From Clostridium sp. HBUAS56010 (GTDB lineage Bacteria > Bacillota > Clostridia > Lachnospirales > Lachnospiraceae): a DNA stretch of 64,000 nt. Both the position numbers and the translations under genes were made by a program. This document shows, piece after piece, positions 45,798 through 55,823 of the stretch (positions are counted from its first letter, which is position 1; the number at the start of each line of letters is the position of its first letter). The stretch covers positions 806,001 through 870,000 of the forward strand of contig NZ_SULJ01000001.1 of the NCBI RefSeq assembly GCF_007115105.1, read 5' to 3'. A model generated the notes under the pieces. It was given only the letters and a program-made list of their open reading frames with translations, was not told the origin of the DNA and did no database searches.

Positions 45798-47182
45798 TGG
45801 TCTCCTTTCGGAATCTTAACCGTAAAACAGCTTCCCTTATCTCCTCCGCTTTTGGCTTCTACCGTTCCTCCATGGGCCGTTACAATGGATTTGACAATGG
45901 CAAGTCCGATTCCCGCACCGCCGGTCTTACGGTCTCTGGATTTATCAGAACGGTAAAACCGCTCAAATACAAGGGGTAATTCTCTTTCTGGAATACCGAT
46001 TCCAGTATCTATTACTTCAATCACTCCAAATCCACCTTGTTCTGACACATGAACAATTACATCTCCTCTAACGGGTGTGTATTTCACGGCATTGGATAAA
46101 AGGTTGGTAACCACCTGACTGATTCTGGCTCCATCCGCTTCCACAAAAGCAGATGTTCCCTCCATCTGAAATGTAAGGTCTTTTTTTCGAATCTCTCCAT
46201 TCATGGTTTCTGACACGATCTGGACAATCTCTAACAGATCAATTCTGGATTTTTTCAGAACCAGATTCTCACTTTCCATTCTGGCAAGCTGTTCCAGATC
46301 TGCCACTAAAGTTCCCAGCCGTTTTACTTCTTCAAAACAACTGTGCAGACGTTTTGGAGTCGGTTCCCACAGCCCTTCCATCATGGCTTCTAAATGGGAA
46401 CTTAAAGAGGTTAAAGGCGTACGAAGTTCATGTGCCACATCAGCGGTCAGCCGCTTTCTGAGACTCTCCTGTTTGCCCAGAGCATCGGAAAGCTGGTTGA
46501 TGGCTGTTGCAAGATCGTCCAGTTCCCTGATTCTGGTCCCCGGTTCAAACCGGATATCATAATTCCCCTCTGAAATCTGCTTGGCAATATAAACGGTCTT
46601 TGTCACAGGTCTTGAAATCCTCCGTGCAAGAAAACATCCCACAATCACAGAACAGATTCCAGAAAATACTCCAATTACAGCAAGGACCTTGTTCATTACG
46701 TTAATAAAATCAAAATCTGCTTCATTCATAAAGAAGGGACCATAATATTTGATGGATACCGTACCTGTCTTTTTCCCGCTCTGACTGAGATCATAACGGT
46801 TATCAACAAAACCGCCCCTTGATCCTCTTTCTTCCATACGGATGGAGATTTCATTCATAATCTGTCCGCAAAGACTCATATCGTGATTTTCTGCATCCCA
46901 GACCACATTTCCGCCCAGATCATAAAGTTTTATAATATAGCCGTCATATAAGGCATTCATACCGATTGCATGAACATAATCAAGCTTCCAGTTTCTTTTT
47001 AAGCTATCATACTGCCTGCCCAATTCTTCCACCACATTTTCCCTTCGTTCCTTACCAAGCTGGGTCATATACTTTTCAAATTCCCGGTTGATAAACCAGT
47101 TTGATAAAATACCGATTAATGTGATTGTGAGAAAAAGAACCAAAAATATGGTAAGTGATAACTGCTTTCTCAGACTTTTCAA
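45794..47182 (-). CDS. Sensor histidine kinase
   Basis: A 462-residue membrane kinase with spans at about residues 7-29 and 163-187, an extracytoplasmic loop, HAMP (ISRPVTKTVYIAKQISEGNY), H box DVAHELRTPLTSL, N box NLLSNAVKYTP, and G boxes DTGIGIPE and GGAGIGLAIVKS. TTG at 47182 was taken as the start because GGAGG lies 7 nt upstream, directly after the response regulator stop. A TTG nine codons earlier overlaps that gene without such a site. Copper genes lie upstream in the same direction, which hints at metal or envelope stress. Confidence 0.87.
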   Translation of the reverse strand: MKSLRKQLSLTIFLVLFLTITLIGILSNWFINREFEKYMTQLGKERRENVVEELGRQYDSLKRNWKLDYVHAIGMNALYDGYIIKLYDLGGNVVWDAENHDMSLCGQIMNEISIRMEERGSRGGFVDNRYDLSQSGKKTGTVSIKYYGPFFMNEADFDFINVMNKVLAVIGVFSGICSVIVGCFLARRISRPVTKTVYIAKQISEGNYDIRFEPGTRIRELDDLATAINQLSDALGKQESLRKRLTADVAHELRTPLTSLSSHLEAMMEGLWEPTPKRLHSCFEEVKRLGTLVADLEQLARMESENLVLKKSRIDLLEIVQIVSETMNGEIRKKDLTFQMEGTSAFVEADGARISQVVTNLLSNAVKYTPVRGDVIVHVSEQGGFGVIEVIDTGIGIPERELPLVFERFYRSDKSRDRKTGGAGIGLAIVKSIVTAHGGTVEAKSGGDKGSCFTVKIPKGDH

Positions 47183-47186
47183 AGGG

Positions 47187-47885
47187 TTATCCTCCAAACT
47201 TATAGCCAAGCCCTGGAATTGTAAGAATATAGACAGGAGACTTTGGATCGTCTTCCACCTTTTTTCTGATATTTTTTATGTGGCTGTCAATGGCTCTGTC
47301 ATACCCTGCAAATCCTTTGTCAAGAGCTGCTTCAATGAGTTCTTCTCTGGTAAATACTTTTCCAGGATATTTGATAAGAGCAGATAAGATATTGCGCTCA
47401 CTTGGGGTTAAGGTTACTGCAAGCCCTTTTTTGCGTACTTCATTCTTCTCAAAATCAACCACAAGATCTCCTTCTCTCCACGAGTTACGCCTGGTAAGGG
47501 GCACCAGATCCGGTTCTGTACGTCGCAGAACTGCTTCTACCCTTGCGTAAAGCTCTTTTAATCCAAAGGGTTTCATCACATAATCATCGGCCCCCAGTTC
47601 CAGACCTTCCACCACATCATTTTCCTCTACTTTGGCGGTCAGCATGATAATGGGAACCCTGGATTTCTGGCGGATGGCGGTGCATACCTCTTCTCCTGAA
47701 AGATCGGGAAGCATCAGGTCCAGCAAAACCAGGGAAATATTCTCTGCATCAAATATCTCCAAAGCCCTTTTTCCATTCTCTGCAGGAATCGGATGAAGTC
47801 CTCTGCTTTCCAGGAGAGCACAGACTACCTCCATAATCTTTGGTTCGTCATCTACAACCAGTATATTCTTTTTATTCTTACTCAT
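47187..47885 (-). CDS. OmpR-type response regulator
   Basis: A 232-residue response regulator. Receiver phosphoacceptor Asp is in VLLDLMLPDLSGEE, with LTAK and DDYVMKPF. The C-terminal winged helix ends in the family motif YDRAIDSHIKNIRKKVEDD. It is directly upstream of its kinase. Confidence 0.92.
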   Translation of the reverse strand: MSKNKKNILVVDDEPKIMEVVCALLESRGLHPIPAENGKRALEIFDAENISLVLLDLMLPDLSGEEVCTAIRQKSRVPIIMLTAKVEENDVVEGLELGADDYVMKPFGLKELYARVEAVLRRTEPDLVPLTRRNSWREGDLVVDFEKNEVRKKGLAVTLTPSERNILSALIKYPGKVFTREELIEAALDKGFAGYDRAIDSHIKNIRKKVEDDPKSPVYILTIPGLGYKFGG

Positions 47886-47916
47886 CCTGACACCTCAATT
47901 TCTTTCAAAATAAACA

Positions 47917-47949
47917 GGAAAAGCGGGAACCGCCAAAAGGCAGTTCCCG
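47917..47949 (-). terminator. Hairpin after copZ
   Basis: On the minus strand CGGGAACTGCC pairs with GGCGGTTCCCG (one mismatch), followed by CTTTTCC. The weak T tract suggests partial termination before the two-component genes. Confidence 0.65.
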
Positions 47950-47955
47950 ATCTTT

Positions 47956-48165
47956 TTATTCCACTACATCATAGCCCTGATCTTCAATTTCAAACTTGAT
48001 CTTTTCTACCGGTGCTTTCTCCGGGTCATGATCAACGGCTACTGTCTTTGCCCCTAAATCAACGGATACATTTGATACACCGTCTACGGCTCCTACTGCA
48101 TTTGTAATTGCTTTAACACAATGTTCACAGGACATTCCTTCTACTTTAATAATTGTCTTTGACAT
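47956..48165 (-). CDS. copZ: CopZ-like copper chaperone
   Basis: A 69-residue heavy-metal-associated domain protein with the Cu(I) site GMSCEHC. The start is ATG at 48165, 8 nt after GGAGG. It lies in line with copA two genes upstream, and would hand Cu(I) to it. Confidence 0.88.
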   Translation of the reverse strand: MSKTIIKVEGMSCEHCVKAITNAVGAVDGVSNVSVDLGAKTVAVDHDPEKAPVEKIKFEIEDQGYDVVE

Positions 48166-48189
48166 CTGTATTACCTCCATTATCATATT

Positions 48190-48909
48190 TTATTTTAAAT
48201 CAAAGGGTTTTAAAAATTTATATACATCCACATTTTTTCCGTCTTCTTCAACTGGAACTGTGGCATACACCCAGCCATCTACTTTTTCAGGGTCAGCCCC
48301 TGCCTCTATCAGAGGCTCTGGATTGAGAACAAAAACAATGTCCTTATCCTGGTTTTCACTTGTTACTGTATTCTTCTCCATATTCTTTGCCCACTCAAAC
48401 ATATTGCCGTCTCCCAGCTTTACGCCGTAATGATCCATGGCAGTATGATAGTTAATGGAACTGCGGGCTTTCTTTACGATCTTTTCATATGCCAGCAATG
48501 GAGAAAGTTCTTCTTTCTCTGCTGCCGGTTTATTGGAAAGTCTGGTTCCTACGGTAATCAGTCCATCGGAGAACTGATAGTTTTCGGGAAGCTTTTCTGT
48601 ATCCAGACCCGCTTCCAGGAACGGAGCGGCATCAAACTCAAGCATTACGTCATAGACCGGGCTGCGGCTGTAATCCTCACTCCAGATAAAACGTACGGCT
48701 TTGTCTGGCGCATTCAAAGCCCAGCCTGCATGATCCTCCTCTGCTTCTACAAGCTCTGGATCTGCATCTAAAACAGCTCCAAAGGCAGAAGCAGAATCTT
48801 TGCCCACCACATCAAGACCTCCTGCTTTATTAATGGCTGCTGTGGCAATACCGGCTACCACGATTACGGCTATGGCTGCGGCTGCAATTAACTGTCCATT
48901 CTTCTTCAT
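48190..48909 (-). CDS. Membrane-anchored protein in the copper operon
   Basis: A 239-residue protein with an N-terminal membrane anchor (residues 7-25, LIAAAAIAVIVVAGIATAA) and an acidic extracytoplasmic domain rich in Trp and Tyr. The only histidines are HAGW and INYHTAMDHYG. I do not recognise the family. It sits 6 bp after copA and 24 bp before copZ, so a role in copper handling at the cell surface is likely by context. Confidence 0.6.
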   Translation of the reverse strand: MKKNGQLIAAAAIAVIVVAGIATAAINKAGGLDVVGKDSASAFGAVLDADPELVEAEEDHAGWALNAPDKAVRFIWSEDYSRSPVYDVMLEFDAAPFLEAGLDTEKLPENYQFSDGLITVGTRLSNKPAAEKEELSPLLAYEKIVKKARSSINYHTAMDHYGVKLGDGNMFEWAKNMEKNTVTSENQDKDIVFVLNPEPLIEAGADPEKVDGWVYATVPVEEDGKNVDVYKFLKPFDLK

Positions 48910-48915
48910 GCCTGA

Positions 48916-51396
48916 TCACCTCTTTCCTGTTACTGGTTTGAATCTCTTAAGTCTCAAGGCATTGGTCAGCACAGAAACAGAGCTTAAACTCATGGCTGCC
49001 GCTGCGAAAATCGGGTTTAACAGCGGACCGTTAAAGAGAAGATGTAAAAGACCTGCTGCAATGGGAATGCCAATTACGTTATAGCCAAATGCCCAGAAAA
49101 GATTCTGTTTGATATTTCGAATAGTCTGTTTACTCAAATGTATGGCCGTAGGCACATCCATTAAATCAGACCGCATCAGTACAATGTCAGCGGATTCCAT
49201 GGCAACATCTGTTCCTGAACCAATGGCAATTCCGATATCTGCCTGGGCAAGTGCCGGAGCATCGTTGATTCCGTCTCCTACCATGGCAACTTTTCTTCCA
49301 TCGTTTTGCAGCTTCTTCACTTCACTGGATTTGTCCTGGGGAAGAACTTCTGAGAGAACACGGTCAATTCCAACCTGTTTTGCAATGGCTGCGGCTGTCT
49401 TTTTATTATCACCTGTAATCATGGCTACTTCAATGCCCATCTGATGAAGGCTTTCAATGGCTGCACGGCTGGATTCTTTCACAACGTCCGCCACGGCAAC
49501 AATACCAGCCAGTTTCCCGTTAAGAGCTACATACATTGGAGTCTTTCCTTCTTCTGCCAGCCGGTCGGAACTTTCCTCCATTCCTGCTAAAGAAATCTCT
49601 CTTTCATCCATCAGTTTCCGGTTCCCTGCAAGAACAGTTTCTCCGTTTATTATGGCTTCAATTCCTCTTCCTGTCAGAGATTCAAACTGCTCTGTGGCAA
49701 GAATCTCAAGTCCCGCTTCTCCAGCACCCCTTACAATTGCCTGACCCAGAGGGTGTTCTGAACCTTTTTCTGCGGAAGCAGTGAGCTTAAGCAGATGATC
49801 TTTTGATATGCCTTCGGTCGGGAGAACATCTGTTACCGTTGGTTTTCCTTCTGTAATGGTTCCTGTCTTATCAAATACAATGGTATTAATCCTGTGGGCG
49901 GTCTCAAGTGCTTCTCCGCCTTTAATTAAAATTCCGTTCTCTGCTCCTTTTCCCGTTCCTACCATAATCGCAGTAGGTGTTGCAAGACCAAGAGCACAGG
50001 GACAGGCAATCACTAATACCGAGATAAAAATAGTCAGTGCAAACTTTAAATCTCCTCCGGTACCAAAGTACCATGCAATTCCGGCTACGAGTGCAATCGC
50101 ACAAACCACCGGAACAAAATACCCGGATACAATATCTGCCATCTGGGCAATGGGGGCTTTGGATCCCTGGGCATCCTCCACCAGCTTGATGATCTGAGCC
50201 AGTGCAGTATCGCTGCCGATCTTCTCTGCCTTAAACTGCACCGCACCTGTGGTATTTAAGGAAGCCGCATAAACCGGATCTCCGTCTTTTTTGTCCACCG
50301 GCATACTCTCTCCAGTCAGCATGGATTCATCAATGGCAGTATGACCGCTGATTACGGTTCCGTCAACAGGAATCTTTTCTCCTGGCTTTACTAAAATTAT
50401 ATCTCCGATTTCCACTTCGTCAATAGGAATTTCTTTTTCTGTTCCATCGACCAGAATGGTAGCCGTCTTCGGAGCCAGACCCATAAGTTTTTTAATGGCT
50501 TCACTGGTTCTTCCTTTGGAAACAGCTTCTAAAGATTTCCCAAGAAGAATCAGGGTGATAATCACGCCTGCCGTTTCAAAATACAGGGAATCCACTGCCA
50601 TAAAATGACCGTCTGCAATCTGAAATGTATTATAAATACTATATAGAACTGCTGCGGTTGTTCCCACCGCAATTAATGAGTCCATGTTAGGGCTTCTCTG
50701 AATCAGTGCCTTAAATCCAACGGTATAAAACCGATATCCCACTGCAAGAACCGGAACCACAAGAAACAGTTCAATTAATGCGTAAAGAAGAGGAAACTGC
50801 ATGGGATCAATTCCTGCCGGGAAAGGCAGACGAACGATCTTAATCATGGGCACCATGGCGATATAGAGAAGGGGAATTGAAAATACGGCTGAAACAATAA
50901 ACTTTGTCCAGAGAATCTTAATCTCCCGCTGTTTTCTCGCCCGGTCTTCATCTGCTGCATCTGCCTTATTGGCTTCCAGCGCTTCATAACCTGCCTTTTC
51001 AATGGCTCCACGGATTGCAGAAAGTCTTACTGACTGTGGATCGTAAGTAACCACTGCTTTTTCTGTTGCAAAATTGACGGAAGTCTCTTCTACCCCTTCC
51101 AGTTTTCCAATCGCCTTTTCCACTCTTCTTGCACAGGCGGCACAGGTCATGCCTCCGATGGGAATGGTAACCTTGGAGTTGGGGGATTTTTCCGCTACTT
51201 CATATCCGATTTTTGTGACTGCTGCTTTGATCGCAGACAGTTCAAGCTGATTACTGTCGTATTCTACAAACAGCTTCTCACTTGCCAGATTGACTGTTGC
51301 CTGGTTGATTCCTGACAATTTGCGCACCGTTTTTTCAATTCTCTGTGCACAGGCGGCACAGGTCATGCCCCTTATATTTAACATTTCACTTGTCAC
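48916..51396 (-). CDS. copA: Copper-exporting P1B-type ATPase
   Basis: An 826-residue Cu(I) exporter. Two N-terminal HMA domains each carry GMTCAAC. Then come TGES (MLTGESMPV), the membrane metal site [10 protein letters not shown], phosphorylation site [17 protein letters not shown] and [12 protein letters not shown]. The final spans have [11 protein letters not shown] and [15 protein letters not shown], the P1B-1 signature. GTG at 51396 was preferred as the start (GAGGTGG 6-8 nt upstream). It heads copA - unknown - copZ and is divergent from an HxlR regulator. Confidence 0.94.
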   Translation of the reverse strand: MTSEMLNIRGMTCAACAQRIEKTVRKLSGINQATVNLASEKLFVEYDSNQLELSAIKAAVTKIGYEVAEKSPNSKVTIPIGGMTCAACARRVEKAIGKLEGVEETSVNFATEKAVVTYDPQSVRLSAIRGAIEKAGYEALEANKADAADEDRARKQREIKILWTKFIVSAVFSIPLLYIAMVPMIKIVRLPFPAGIDPMQFPLLYALIELFLVVPVLAVGYRFYTVGFKALIQRSPNMDSLIAVGTTAAVLYSIYNTFQIADGHFMAVDSLYFETAGVIITLILLGKSLEAVSKGRTSEAIKKLMGLAPKTATILVDGTEKEIPIDEVEIGDIILVKPGEKIPVDGTVISGHTAIDESMLTGESMPVDKKDGDPVYAASLNTTGAVQFKAEKIGSDTALAQIIKLVEDAQGSKAPIAQMADIVSGYFVPVVCAIALVAGIAWYFGTGGDLKFALTIFISVLVIACPCALGLATPTAIMVGTGKGAENGILIKGGEALETAHRINTIVFDKTGTITEGKPTVTDVLPTEGISKDHLLKLTASAEKGSEHPLGQAIVRGAGEAGLEILATEQFESLTGRGIEAIINGETVLAGNRKLMDEREISLAGMEESSDRLAEEGKTPMYVALNGKLAGIVAVADVVKESSRAAIESLHQMGIEVAMITGDNKKTAAAIAKQVGIDRVLSEVLPQDKSSEVKKLQNDGRKVAMVGDGINDAPALAQADIGIAIGSGTDVAMESADIVLMRSDLMDVPTAIHLSKQTIRNIKQNLFWAFGYNVIGIPIAAGLLHLLFNGPLLNPIFAAAAMSLSSVSVLTNALRLKRFKPVTGKR

Positions 51397-51506
51397 TTTT
51401 ATCCACCTCACCTTTTTTTATAAGTTTCGCCTTGAAGTTTCTCATTACTCATGCTATTATTATGACAGTTATTGTGATATTTGCAAGTATGCACTTTATT
51501 GTAATA

Positions 51507-51526
51507 TAGTACCCAAAAAGATACTA
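51507..51526. promoter_or_regulatory. Inverted repeat before HxlR gene
   Basis: TAGTA (51507-51511) and TACTA (51522-51526) flank a 10-bp centre just upstream of the HxlR ribosome binding site, in the copA-HxlR divergent region. It is a plausible HxlR operator. Confidence 0.45.
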
Positions 51527-51541
51527 AAGGAGGTTCTATCT

Positions 51542-51901
51542 ATGGATTGTAATTGTACTACTTATCATTGCCCAGTTGACACCACTTTAACAATGATCGG
51601 CGGAAAATATAAGGCACTCATTCTGTGGCATCTGATTGACAAGACCTTACGTTTTGGTGAACTGCGCAAACTCATTCCTCAGGCAACCCCTAAGATGCTG
51701 ACCCAGCAGCTTAGAGAGCTGGAAGAGGATCATCTGATTAACCGGACGGTATATCCTGTGGTTCCTCCTAAAGTGGAATATTCTCTCTCTGAATTAGGAA
51801 CCAGCATTCGCCCTATTCTTGGGTCCATCTATACCTGGGGAACCGAATATCTGGAAAAGAACGGCATGGCAGCAAGCTGTTCCATGAAATTCCCCATATA
51901 A
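51542..51901 (+). CDS. HxlR-family regulator with N-terminal cysteines
   Basis: A 119-residue HxlR (DUF24) winged-helix regulator: GGKYKALILWHL, LRFGELRKLIPQATPKMLTQ and PPKVEYSLSELG are canonical. The N-terminus MDCNCTTYHCPVD carries three cysteines, as in thiol- or electrophile-sensing HxlR proteins such as HypR. GGAGG precedes the ATG at 51542. It is divergent from copA, so it may sense copper or thiol stress; inference only. Confidence 0.87.
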   Translation: MDCNCTTYHCPVDTTLTMIGGKYKALILWHLIDKTLRFGELRKLIPQATPKMLTQQLRELEEDHLINRTVYPVVPPKVEYSLSELGTSIRPILGSIYTWGTEYLEKNGMAASCSMKFPI

Positions 51902-51916
51902 TGGTGCATCCGTATA

Positions 51917-51954
51917 AAAAAAGTGTGCTTTCTTTCCCGGAAAACACACTTTTT
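51917..51954. terminator. Bidirectional terminator
   Basis: AAAAAGTGTG pairs with CACACTTTTT around an 18-nt loop, between the convergent HxlR gene and the 51987-52721 gene. Confidence 0.8.
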
Positions 51955-51986
51955 TGCTGCTATGATATAATTTAAGAAGGAATTTC

Positions 51987-52721
51987 TTACTCTTCCATCC
52001 CTTCCACCAGTTCTTTTGCCTCTCCAAGAGAAAGATCCGTATGATTGCGCACCAGTTTTATTGCTTTGATCAGTTCCTGATTTCTCTTTAACGTCAGCAC
52101 AGATGCTCTGACCTCCTCAGGAAGGATGTGCCGCTGTTCAAGTGCTTGTGCTCTTCTCCTTTTTTCCGCCTCTATCTTTTCCGTCATCTCAAAGGATAAC
52201 TCTTCTTTTTTTACTGGCAGCGTGACCTGCCGGCCGGACAATAATTTTACAACAGGCTGAAATAAAACAGATACCGCCGAATAAAATATGAGATACTGGA
52301 AAAAACGGTACAGGTATAAAAATACCGTATGAAGCTCCATAATCTTTCCGTCACTTTTTATAATTCTCAGTTGATCCGTAATGCTGTATTCCCCAGGAGC
52401 ATAATTATAAACACTGGTATTAATCTGCATCTGTCCGACAGAGGATACAAGCCACTCCAAAGGCTTATTAAAAAATGGATTGCCTGCAGAATCCATAAAG
52501 GTTCCTATAATTGTAACAACCGCAATGGGAATCATAATATAGTTGTTCCAGGTAAACCGCCCCCGGAAAACCACAATGGCAAAAATGACAAAAAGCACAA
52601 TACTCTTAACATAAGGCTCATATAAAAAGGCTTTTATCAGAATCGGAAACACAAATCCGGCTAAAAGAATGATTCCTGCAAGAATAAATAACACAAATAA
52701 GATAGTCAGATTTTTCTTCAA
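51987..52721 (-). CDS. Membrane protein with L7/L12-type C-terminal domain
   Basis: A 244-residue protein with three to four hydrophobic spans in residues 5-95 and one at about 140-165, then a charged helix and a C-terminal segment (residues about 212-244, LIKAIKLVRNHTDLSLGEAK) that mimics the C-terminal domain of ribosomal protein L7/L12. In L7/L12 this domain recruits translation factors. The start was set at TTG 52721, since AAGGAGG lies 9 nt upstream; the long upstream extension is AT-rich and without a site. Function unknown. Confidence 0.68.
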   Translation of the reverse strand: MKKNLTILFVLFILAGIILLAGFVFPILIKAFLYEPYVKSIVLFVIFAIVVFRGRFTWNNYIMIPIAVVTIIGTFMDSAGNPFFNKPLEWLVSSVGQMQINTSVYNYAPGEYSITDQLRIIKSDGKIMELHTVFLYLYRFFQYLIFYSAVSVLFQPVVKLLSGRQVTLPVKKEELSFEMTEKIEAEKRRRAQALEQRHILPEEVRASVLTLKRNQELIKAIKLVRNHTDLSLGEAKELVEGMEE

Positions 52722-52937
52722 TGTTTCTTTCCTCCTTTCCCAGAGTCTCTTTCTATTATAACGCATATTGGAAAAGATTGTCACCCCCTGCTTTTTATGT
52801 TTCATAAAAAATATTTTTACAAAAAGGTAAAATATAGCTGAATCATGTAAGATTCTGTGATAAAATGAGAGGAGTTTTGCAAATACTGATAGAATCATAA
52901 GAAAGAAATTCTATTGAAGAAAAAGGACGTTTTAACG

Positions 52938-54290
52938 ATGGAACCAAAATTAGAAAAAAAATATGGACTTTTTACAGCCATTGCAATGGTTGTAGGCATT
53001 GTAATCGGAAGCGGTGTGTTTTTTAAAGCGGAAAAGATTTTGACCGCCACGGGTGGGAATCTGAAACAGGGAATTCTTGCATGGGTGATCGGAGGAATTA
53101 TTATGATCTCCTGCGCTTATACATTTTCCGTGATGGCTACAAAATACCAGTATGTAAACGGAGTTGTGGATTATGCGGAATCCACCATGGGCAGTACCTA
53201 TGCTTATTATGTAGGCTGGTTTATGGCAATTATTTATTATCCCACCATTACCTCAGTACTAGCATGGGTTTCTGCCCGTTACACCAGCGTTGTCTTCGGT
53301 TTTTCCATTACCGGAGGAGAATGTATGACCATTGCCTGCCTGTATCTGGTGGCAAGTTTTGCGCTGAATGCGTTATCGCCTGTATTTGCAGGTAAATTTC
53401 AGGTGAGTACCACCATTATTAAACTGATCCCTCTTTTTTTGATGGCAGTTGTAGGAACCATTACCGGAATCCGCAACGGGATGACTGTTTATAATTTTAC
53501 CCATTATGTATCCCAAAGCACCTCCCGCGGGCTTTTCACTGCCATTGTTGCGGCATGTTTTGCCTACGAAGGCTGGATTATTGCCACCAGCATCAATGCG
53601 GAACTGAAAAATGCAAAAAAGAATCTTCCGCTGGCTTTGATTGCAGGTACTTTTATTACCATGTCCGTATATATTCTTTATTATATCGGGCTGGCAGGAA
53701 CGATTAAAAATGAAGTCATGATGGCAGGCGGCGAGACTGGAGCAAAACTTGCATTTGAAACAATATTTTCTTCTGCCGGAGGTTCCCTGCTGTTTATCTT
53801 TGTCATTATTTCCTGTCTTGGCACTTTAAACGGGCTGATGTTAGGATGTACCAGAGGAATCTATTCCCTTGCAGCAAGAGGACTCGGTCCCAAACCCCAG
53901 ATTTTCAGCCAGGTTGACCCAGTTACCAATATGCCTGTGAACTCTGCGGTCTTAGGAGTCCTTTTATGCGGCATCTGGCTGGTGTATTTTTACGGGGCAA
54001 ACCTGACCGCCAACTGGTTTGGATTCTTTAGTTTTGACTCTTCGGAGCTGCCGATTGTTACAATCTATGCCCTTTATATTCCGATTTTTCTTATGTTCAT
54101 GGTAAAGGGGAAAGAACTTGGCTTCTTTAACAGATTCCTGATGCCCTCCCTCTCTCTTTTGGGCTGTGTTTTTATGATGATTGCCGCATGGTTTGCACAT
54201 GGAACTGCAGTAATTGCATATCTGATTGTGTTTTTTGTCATTATGATATTAGGCGGTCTGCTTTTAAAAAGATCAAAAAAGGTTATATAA
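52938..54290 (+). CDS. APC-family amino acid permease
   Basis: A 450-residue amino acid permease with about 12 spans. Span 1 has the substrate-site motif GIVIGSGVFFK, and ACFAYEGWIIATSINAELKNAKKNLP is typical of the LAT/SteT-like branch. AAAGGACG lies 8 nt before ATG 52938. It is monocistronic and ends at a strong bidirectional terminator. The substrate is not identifiable. Confidence 0.87.
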   Translation: MEPKLEKKYGLFTAIAMVVGIVIGSGVFFKAEKILTATGGNLKQGILAWVIGGIIMISCAYTFSVMATKYQYVNGVVDYAESTMGSTYAYYVGWFMAIIYYPTITSVLAWVSARYTSVVFGFSITGGECMTIACLYLVASFALNALSPVFAGKFQVSTTIIKLIPLFLMAVVGTITGIRNGMTVYNFTHYVSQSTSRGLFTAIVAACFAYEGWIIATSINAELKNAKKNLPLALIAGTFITMSVYILYYIGLAGTIKNEVMMAGGETGAKLAFETIFSSAGGSLLFIFVIISCLGTLNGLMLGCTRGIYSLAARGLGPKPQIFSQVDPVTNMPVNSAVLGVLLCGIWLVYFYGANLTANWFGFFSFDSSELPIVTIYALYIPIFLMFMVKGKELGFFNRFLMPSLSLLGCVFMMIAAWFAHGTAVIAYLIVFFVIMILGGLLLKRSKKVI

Positions 54291-54297
54291 ATATAAA

Positions 54298-54342
54298 AAC
54301 AGGAATCTCAAAAGCTTGTTAGAGCCTTTGAGATTCCTGTTT
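54298..54342. terminator. Bidirectional terminator
   Basis: AACAGGAATCTCAAA pairs perfectly with TTTGAGATTCCTGTT around a 14-nt loop. It separates the convergent permease and lactate dehydrogenase genes. Confidence 0.88.
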
Positions 54343-54354
54343 TATTTATACGGA

Positions 54355-55764
54355 TTATACCTGACAAACCTTATGAGGATTCAAGATATTTTTCGGATCA
54401 AATGCTTTTTTGATTCCTTTCATAATTTCTACCGTAGCAGGGTCCAATGCCTTCATCAAATAAGATTTCTTGGCATAGCCGATTCCATGTTCTCCGGATA
54501 CCTGGCCACTTAGTTCCCTTGCTTTGCCATAAATCTTATCCATGGCTGCTTTCATCTTTTCTTCCCACTCTTTTTCACTTAAATCATCTTTCAGAATATA
54601 GGCATGTAAATTGCCATCTCCTGCATGACCAAAGCTTTTAATTCTCACATCAACTTCTTTATATAGGCTGTGAATATACTCTACCATTTCATTGACAGAA
54701 CTCCTTGGGACGACAACATCCACTTCATCCATATAAGAAGTAGAGCCTTTGATTGCCTCTAAAAATGCTCCGCGGGCTTTCCAGATGGACTCTTCCCTTT
54801 CATTGGTATCAGAAATCAGAATATCAACAGCCCCCTGTTCCAGGCAGATACGGGCTACACTTTCATAATCTTTTTCAATCTCTTCTGAGGAATTCCCATC
54901 GAATTTCAAAAGAAGATATGCGTCTGCGCTGCTGTCAGGGAATTTTTTACCCAGATACTGCTCTGCATCTATAATAACTTCTCTCTGCATAAATTCAATG
55001 GCTGTTGGAATGGCTCTGGATTTAATAATGAGAGGAACTGTTCCGATGGCTTTCTCCAGAGTTTTAAACGGCACCAGAAGGCTGATGGCTTTCTTTGGCA
55101 GAGGAAGGACTTTTAAGATTGCCTTTGTAATAATCCCAAGGGTTCCTTCGGAGCCGACCATTAAGTCTTTCATGGCATATCCAGTACTGTTTTTTACTAC
55201 CTTTCCGCCAAACTCCACCACTTTTCCATCAGGAAGGACCACTTCCAGACCTCTGACATAATCTCTGGTAACACCATATTTTACGGCACGCATTCCACCT
55301 GCATTGGTGCTGATATTTCCTCCTATCGTAGCAGACTTTTCTCCCGGATCAGGAGGATAGAACAGCCCCCGTTCTTCTACATAGGCAGAAAGTTCCATGA
55401 GAAGCACTCCTGGCTCCACCGTTATGGTTAAGTTATCCTCATCCAGTTCAAGAACATGATTCATGAGACTGGTATCCAGCAAAATACCATGCTCTATGGC
55501 GACGGAAGAACCTACCAGACCGGTTCCTGCTCCTCTTGGAGTTACTGGTATTGCCTTTTCAAACGCATATTTCATAATAGAAGAGACTTCATCCGTAGAT
55601 GTGACTTTTATCACCACATCCGGATAACTGACCGTATCCCCTAATTCATCATGGCTGTATTCTTCGTTGATCTCCGATCCGCATAAGATCCGTTCCTTAT
55701 CTTTTATCACACTCTGTATGTAATTCATATCCTCTGCATCCAGCTTCTTATATTCCATATTCAC
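54355..55764 (-). CDS. lctD: FAD-linked lactate dehydrogenase subunit (LctD/GlcD-like)
   Basis: A 469-residue PCMH-type flavoprotein of the GlcD/LctD family, oxidising a 2-hydroxy acid. FAD-binding stretch [14 protein letters not shown] and [19 protein letters not shown] are present. The C-terminal [10 protein letters not shown] and [10 protein letters not shown] are typical catalytic-domain motifs. With the EtfB and ferredoxin-type EtfA genes just upstream it matches the electron-bifurcating lactate dehydrogenase of Acetobacterium, which couples lactate oxidation by NAD+ to flow of electrons from ferredoxin. The substrate could also be glycolate or another 2-hydroxy acid. Confidence 0.85.
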   Translation of the reverse strand: MNMEYKKLDAEDMNYIQSVIKDKERILCGSEINEEYSHDELGDTVSYPDVVIKVTSTDEVSSIMKYAFEKAIPVTPRGAGTGLVGSSVAIEHGILLDTSLMNHVLELDEDNLTITVEPGVLLMELSAYVEERGLFYPPDPGEKSATIGGNISTNAGGMRAVKYGVTRDYVRGLEVVLPDGKVVEFGGKVVKNSTGYAMKDLMVGSEGTLGIITKAILKVLPLPKKAISLLVPFKTLEKAIGTVPLIIKSRAIPTAIEFMQREVIIDAEQYLGKKFPDSSADAYLLLKFDGNSSEEIEKDYESVARICLEQGAVDILISDTNEREESIWKARGAFLEAIKGSTSYMDEVDVVVPRSSVNEMVEYIHSLYKEVDVRIKSFGHAGDGNLHAYILKDDLSEKEWEEKMKAAMDKIYGKARELSGQVSGEHGIGYAKKSYLMKALDPATVEIMKGIKKAFDPKNILNPHKVCQV

Positions 55765-55823
55765 TCACTCCTGTCTGTGTGGTTTGACCTGCTAATAAAT
55801 TCCTTCAGCTTTACTCATTTTCC

